The notes under the pieces were generated by a model, which was given only the letters and a program-made list of their open reading frames with translations, was not told where the DNA came from and did no database searches. A program made the position numbers and the translations under genes. Shown piece after piece: positions 7,721 through 11,071 of a stretch of 11,071 nucleotides of DNA (position 1 is the first letter of the stretch; each line of letters begins with the position of its first letter). This DNA is from Stephanodiscus triporus. Taxonomy: Eukaryota > Bacillariophyta > Thalassiosirophyceae > Thalassiosirales > Thalassiosiraceae. The stretch spans positions 1 to 11,071 of the forward strand of contig JALLAZ010000961.1 of the NCBI GenBank assembly GCA_036939755.1, read 5' to 3'.

Positions 7721-7945
7721 CATATATATAGTCCTCTGCACCGATGAGCGTTCGTTCCACTCCATGGCCATGTATAAACTCCTGTGCTACCGATGAGCGT
7801 CCGTCCCGCTGCATGGCCATATATAAGTTCCTGTGCTACCGATGAGCGTTCGTCCCGCTCATGGCCGTTACTACACCTAAACTCCTGTGCTACCGATGAG
7901 CGTTCATCCCGCGCATGGCCATTACTAAACTCCTGTGTGCTGCCA
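7721..7945. repeat. Minisatellite, about 4 copies of a 49-54 bp unit
   Basis: The core 'ctgtgctaccgatgagcg' followed by 'ttcgtcccg' and 'catggcca' recurs. 'ccgatgagcg' begins at 7741, 7790, 7839 and 7893, giving spacings of 49, 49 and 54 bp. A partial fifth start ('cctgtgtgctgcc') lies at about 7931. Copies differ by point changes and small insertions, so this is an imperfect tandem array and not a CRISPR. Confidence 0.8.
7722..7729 (-). promoter_or_regulatory. TATA-like box before the PUB-domain gene
   Basis: The minus strand reads TATATATATG here, about 60 bases upstream of the ATG at 7664-7666. Position suits a core promoter. The same AT run is also the edge of the first minisatellite unit, so it may be a repeat feature only. 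Confidence 0.3.
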
Positions 7946-7974
7946 CGGGATTGGCTACTGGTTAAAGCAAATAT

Positions 7975-8997
7975 CAAGTTGCCTAGGTCAACTTCTGCCA
8001 CCTGCATGGAGTCGCAGGGGTCCCCAATGCTACTGCCACCATAATAATAACGGTAACAGGCGGTGCAGTCCGTACTAACGGAATATCACCTTGTAAACCT
8101 CGTATAGCTCGGTGTTTGTGAACCGTACGATTTGAGTAATCAATCGCTCCTCATTAACTGTAAAGTTTCCCTGAGCGATGAGTTGGAAGGAATTGCCACC
8201 ATTATTAGAGCCATAGATCTCCCAGTCTTTTGGATCCCTCACATGGGCATCAATTGCAGTAGTCATAGAGAGGGCAGAGACGGCTGATGCGCTATTTGCC
8301 AGGGTTACTTGAAATCCAGTGTTGACCGTGCAGTAGTTCATATACTTGGGGAAGGGGAAAATTTCTTTATCAAAAGCCTTGGTAACATCCTGACCACCAG
8401 GAGATTTTTGATAATAATCAAATCCGCAATCAGCAGGGTAGATTGGGATGATGGTGTCATACTCGCTTAGCACAGAGTTTAGCACAGGCACATACTTGGG
8501 GAAAATATGGATTTGACCCGAGGTTGCGTACTGCCCATTAACAGCATCCACTTGAAGAAGATATTCTTGTCCTTCTTCGACTTGAACATCAATGATCCAG
8601 GGGTTGAGGCCATCAGACCAGATGTTGTCATCATTGAAAGCGACAAAACTACCAGAAAATGATGTTCCATCACAGGTCCCGGGGGGGATAGTATACAAAG
8701 AAAATCTCTGATTGCCACAGGTGCAGGATTCGCACAAGAATATAACAGAAATCGTTGTGGTAATAGACACACTGAACTTGTACCAAACAGGTTTTTAACC
8801 ACAAAGCTTTCACTAGGAGACCCAAGAGGCTCACCATCTTGAGTAGTGGCACACAGGTTGTTGAACTCTCCTGTGGTTGTTAGTTTAGCATTTTTTTCTT
8901 CGGACAGGGTGCCGAGATCAGTGGCACTGCACCAATCATCATTTTCAGGATGAGGACGTGGGCATGTGGTAGATATTGTTGAATTAATTTCTGAAAA
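7975..8997 (-). pseudogene. 3' part of the PA14-type gene: Cys-containing module and discoidin-like domain, frame broken
   Basis: The frame after the TAA at 8998-9000 continues in the same phase as exon 4: 'TTCPRPHPENDDWCSATDL', then 'ESFVVKNL'. One missing base near 8785-8790 shifts it into 'VWYKFSVSITTTISVIF', then 'PPGTCDGTSFSGSF' and 'VEEGQEYLLQVDAVNG'. This resembles the 'NDxC ... VWYxF ... EYLIxV' module repeated in diatom secreted proteins. A discoidin-like (galactose-binding fold) domain follows: 'GFQVTLANSASAVSALSM', 'RDPKDWEIYGSNNGGNSF', 'ELYEVYKVIF'. At about 8077 another missing base shifts the frame again, into 'GDPCDSMQVAEVDLGN', the usual last strand of that domain. Such domains bind sugars or lipids at the cell surface. 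Either this is a decayed 3' end or the one-base gaps are sequence errors. Confidence 0.65.
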
Positions 8998-11071
8998 TTA
9001 AGTTGGTGCCATGCTGAATGGAAGGGCGGGAGAGATTGAAGGCACGGGTGATGGCCGTGTCATTCGTGAATGAATGGCAGGGATTACCTCTAATGTCTGG
9101 CCAGGATACTCCCAAGCAATGGCAAACCAATCAAAACCAACCGATTCCTTCATCAGGGCCTGAATGAAATGTAGATACAAGACACACGAGATGCGAGGAT
9201 AAGTTTTTGTGTACTCATAAATGATGGGATAGGCATGAAATTAAGTCTTGTAACACAAACCTCAAAGTAATAGGCCTGACCAGCAACTAGTGGAATCAAC
9301 GTCGATTGTTGCTCTGGATACCAAAACCATTCCCGCTCCCACACAAATGGTGAATGACATGCACGAACCTTATTCGACGGATCATCATCGATGCTCAACC
9401 AAAGCTCTCCATAATCATCACAAGCGATCCAGAAAGTATAATCACCAGTAACCGGAGGCACCAGCCATCCCCACATTCGACTGCCATAATTACTTCCGAT
9501 GCATGATTCAGCCTCCAACAAACTTCCTAGACGTTCCGACTTGTTTGGTGCCTTCGCTAAATTGTCGGTACCACTCATAAGGTCAGCAATGTCAAATCCG
9601 CCGACAATGCCTTCCTCGCCGATTTCCGTCCACGTATCCAACGTGGCACCGCAGGTGAATTGACATCCGCCAAGGGATTCAATGCATTGGTCTGAGGCAC
9701 AAGAATAATTCGATGCTAGGCAGTCAGTGATGGGGTTTTCGCAAGACTTGGTTGATTCGGTGCAAATGTCTTCTGTACACAACAAACCATCGGAGCATGG
9801 TTGATTCATGCCAAGCATGCATACCCCGTTAGTGCTGCACGTCTCATCACCTGATAAATGTGTGGAATGTTTGAATCCACACAACAACATTCGCACATAC
9901 AAGACAAGAGTTTTGATGAGGTGTGCGAACTAAATAATGAAAGCAAAGCCAATGATGAAACACCATACCATTGCACCAAACTCCATCATCACAGTCAGAA
10001 TCAACCGAGCAGATAACTGGCCAGCCCGGTCTTATTGTTCGCGAATATGTGACAGGGACCACCTCTAACGTCTGGTTGGGATACTCCCAAGCAACGGCCA
10101 AGTTACCATTAACATCTCTGTCCTTTTTGAGGGCCTAAATGGAACAAAGAAAGAGACGCGAGGATTGGTATTTTGTAAAAGTAAGTACTCACATATGAAA
10201 GGAGGACAGGCAAAGGCTCAAGAAACCAAAAAGTCACTACACATTAAAGTATTGTAATACTCTCACCTCAAAGTAATATGCCTGACCAGCAACTAGTGGA
10301 ATCAACGTTGATTGTTGTTCTGGATACACATACCAATCCCGCTCCCCCACTGCCCATGGTGCAGAACATGCACGAACCTTTTTCGACGGATCATCATCGA
10401 TACTCAACCAAAGCTCTCCAGCATCATCCGAAGCGATCCAGAAAGTATAATCACCGGTAACCGGAGGTATCAGCCATCCCCACATTCGACTGCAAAAATT
10501 ATCTCCAACGTTGGATGGTGCCTCCAACAAACTTCCCAATCGTTCCGTCTTGTCTGGTGTTTTGGTCAAATTGTTTGTGATACTCAAGTTTGAAAAGTAA
10601 ATGCCACCCCTAATGCCCTCCCATATATCCAACATGGCACCACTTTTAGGGCTTGTTGATGGACTTATTGTTGTGGGACTTTTGGTGGTAGGTCTTGCAG
10701 TTGTGGGGTTTGTTGATGAACTTGCAGTTGTGGGACTGTTGGTGGCGGGACTTGCAGTTGTGGGGCCAGATGTGGGACTTGCAGTTGTTGGACTTTCGGT
10801 TGTGGAACTTGCAGTTGTTGGACTTTCGGTTGTGGAACTTGCAGTTATGGGACTTTCAGTTGTGGGACTCTCAGTTGAGGGACTTTCAGTTATAACACGT
10901 GCAGTTGCGGGACTTTCAGTTGTGGGACTTGCTGTTGTGGGGTTTGATGTTGGACTTGCAATTGTGGGACTTTCAGTTGTGGGACTTTCAGTTTTGGGAC
11001 TTTCAGTTGTGAGACGTTCAGTTGTGGGACTTGCAGTTGTGGGACTTGCAGTTGTGGGACTTGCAGTTGTG
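8998..11071 (-). CDS. PA14-domain multi-domain surface or secreted protein, exons 1-4 (5' end off window)
   Basis: Spliced from minus-strand exons 11071-10267, 10134-9969, 9850-9261 and 9159-8998. Order: a Thr/Ser/Pro linker (10639-11071), PA14 domain 1 (about 10632-10267 plus 10134-10020), a Cys-rich segment ('CSVDSDCDDGVWCNG' joined across an intron to 'DETCSTNGVCMLG', then 'QPCSDGLLCTEDIC'), PA14 domain 2 (about 9640-9261 plus 9159-9050), and a short Pro/Ser linker. PA14 marks: 'SRMWGW', 'PPVTGDYTFWIA', Asp-Asp, 'GELWLSIDDDP'. PA14 is a beta-barrel carbohydrate-binding domain found in adhesins and glycosidases. The Cys-rich text recalls the CTDC repeats that accompany PA14 in Dictyostelium prespore-inducing factors. 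A role in cell-surface recognition or mucilage is inferred. All three junctions keep frame. TAA at 8998-9000 may be a true stop or a mutation, since related coding text continues in the same frame. Signal peptide not visible. Confidence 0.8.
9160..9260 (-). other. Intron 3, within PA14 domain 2
   Basis: It runs 101 bp from GTTTGT to TTCAG and is phase 0, splitting 'YYFE' from 'ALMKES'. It sits at the same codon as intron 1 in the first PA14 domain, and the two introns share recognisable text (minus strand 'ATCCTCGC(G/A)TCTC'). The donor is weaker than usual. Confidence 0.75.
9851..9968 (-). other. Intron 2, within the Cys-rich segment
   Basis: It runs 118 bp from GTATGG to TATCAG and is phase 1, joining 'CDDGVWCN' through a split Gly codon to 'DETCS'. 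The joined text keeps the Cys spacing of the repeat, which supports the junction. Confidence 0.75.
10135..10266 (-). other. Intron 1, within PA14 domain 1
   Basis: It runs 132 bp from GTGAGA to ATTTAG and is phase 0, splitting 'YYFE' from 'ALKKDRD'. A pyrimidine-rich tract precedes the acceptor. Its position equals that of intron 3. Confidence 0.8.
10639..11071 (-). repeat. 15-bp coding repeats: Thr-Thr-(Ala/Glu)-Ser-Pro linker
   Basis: The plus strand repeats 'gttgtgggactt(g/t)ca' with a 15-bp period up to the window edge. On the minus strand this is an open frame of Thr-Thr-Ala-Ser-Pro and Thr-Thr-Glu-Ser-Pro pentads with no stop over about 144 codons. Such linkers are typically O-glycosylated stalks. 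The array continues off the right edge, so its length is unknown. Pentads near the PA14 domain are more divergent than those near the edge. Confidence 0.85.

Larger units (their letters stand above)
7667..7974. other. Spacer between the PA14 gene and the PUB gene
   Basis: This region holds the minisatellite (7721-7945) and a TATA-like run. Open frames here follow the repeats and have no family signature. The last readable piece of the PA14-type gene ends near 7975, but its own stop codon cannot be placed because the frame then runs into the repeats. Confidence 0.4.

Noticed and set aside
7410..7820. 136-residue minus frame over the minisatellite and GC-rich block
   Set aside because: It is built from repeat text and LTR sequence, and does not join the PUB frame across the insertion site as the frame at 7475-7666 does.
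7741..7920. Hammerhead ribozyme arrays, because of the repeated CCGATGAG
   Set aside because: The hammerhead core needs CTGATGA plus a matching GAAA and stems at set spacing. The second base differs and no GAAA or pairing stems follow in any copy.
7721..7945. CRISPR array
   Set aside because: Copies are imperfect along their whole length, with no unique spacers of even size, and the context is eukaryotic.
10695..10895. Plus-strand Leu/Trp/Gln-rich frame
   Set aside because: It is an antisense reading of the 15-bp Thr/Ser/Pro repeat.

Overview
The window reads as nuclear DNA of a microalga, most likely a diatom (Thalassiosira-like). This is inferred from its mix of BspA-type leucine-rich repeats, a Ty3/gypsy element, a PUB-domain gene, and a multi-domain PA14/Cys-rich/Thr-Ser-Pro protein gene with spliceosomal introns of about 100-130 bp. 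There are no bacterial operon signals. All recognisable genes lie on the minus strand, and nearly all are broken.

Right to left, in the direction of transcription: (1) 11071 to about 7975 is a large surface or secreted-protein gene. It has a Thr/Ser/Pro linker made of 15-bp repeats, a PA14 domain, a Cys-rich segment, a second PA14 domain, then a Cys-containing beta module and a discoidin-like domain. Three introns can be placed. The first four exons are clean, but the 3' part has an in-frame TAA and two one-base frameshifts. (2) About 7721-7945 is a four-copy minisatellite between genes. (3) 7666 to 2206 is a gene for a charged helical region plus a PUB domain, split by the element.

(4) The element, 2912-7474, is a degenerate Ty3/gypsy retrotransposon with short LTRs (about 130 bp), flanked by the 5-bp direct repeat CTCCG. 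It carries gag, protease, reverse transcriptase, RNase H and integrase remnants, all with stops or frameshifts and several with altered catalytic residues. Taking the element out joins two open segments in the same frame. (5) 1281 to beyond position 1 is a BspA-like LRR pseudogene with 138-bp tandem units; four of six units carry TGA at the same codon.

The window looks like a decaying region: three unrelated host genes and one transposon, with TGA as the commonest inactivating stop, which fits C-to-T change at CGA codons. I see no intact novel multi-gene system. The most informative structures are the nested insertion with a readable pre-insertion frame, the recurrent TGA in the LRR units, and the PA14 duplication that carried its intron along.
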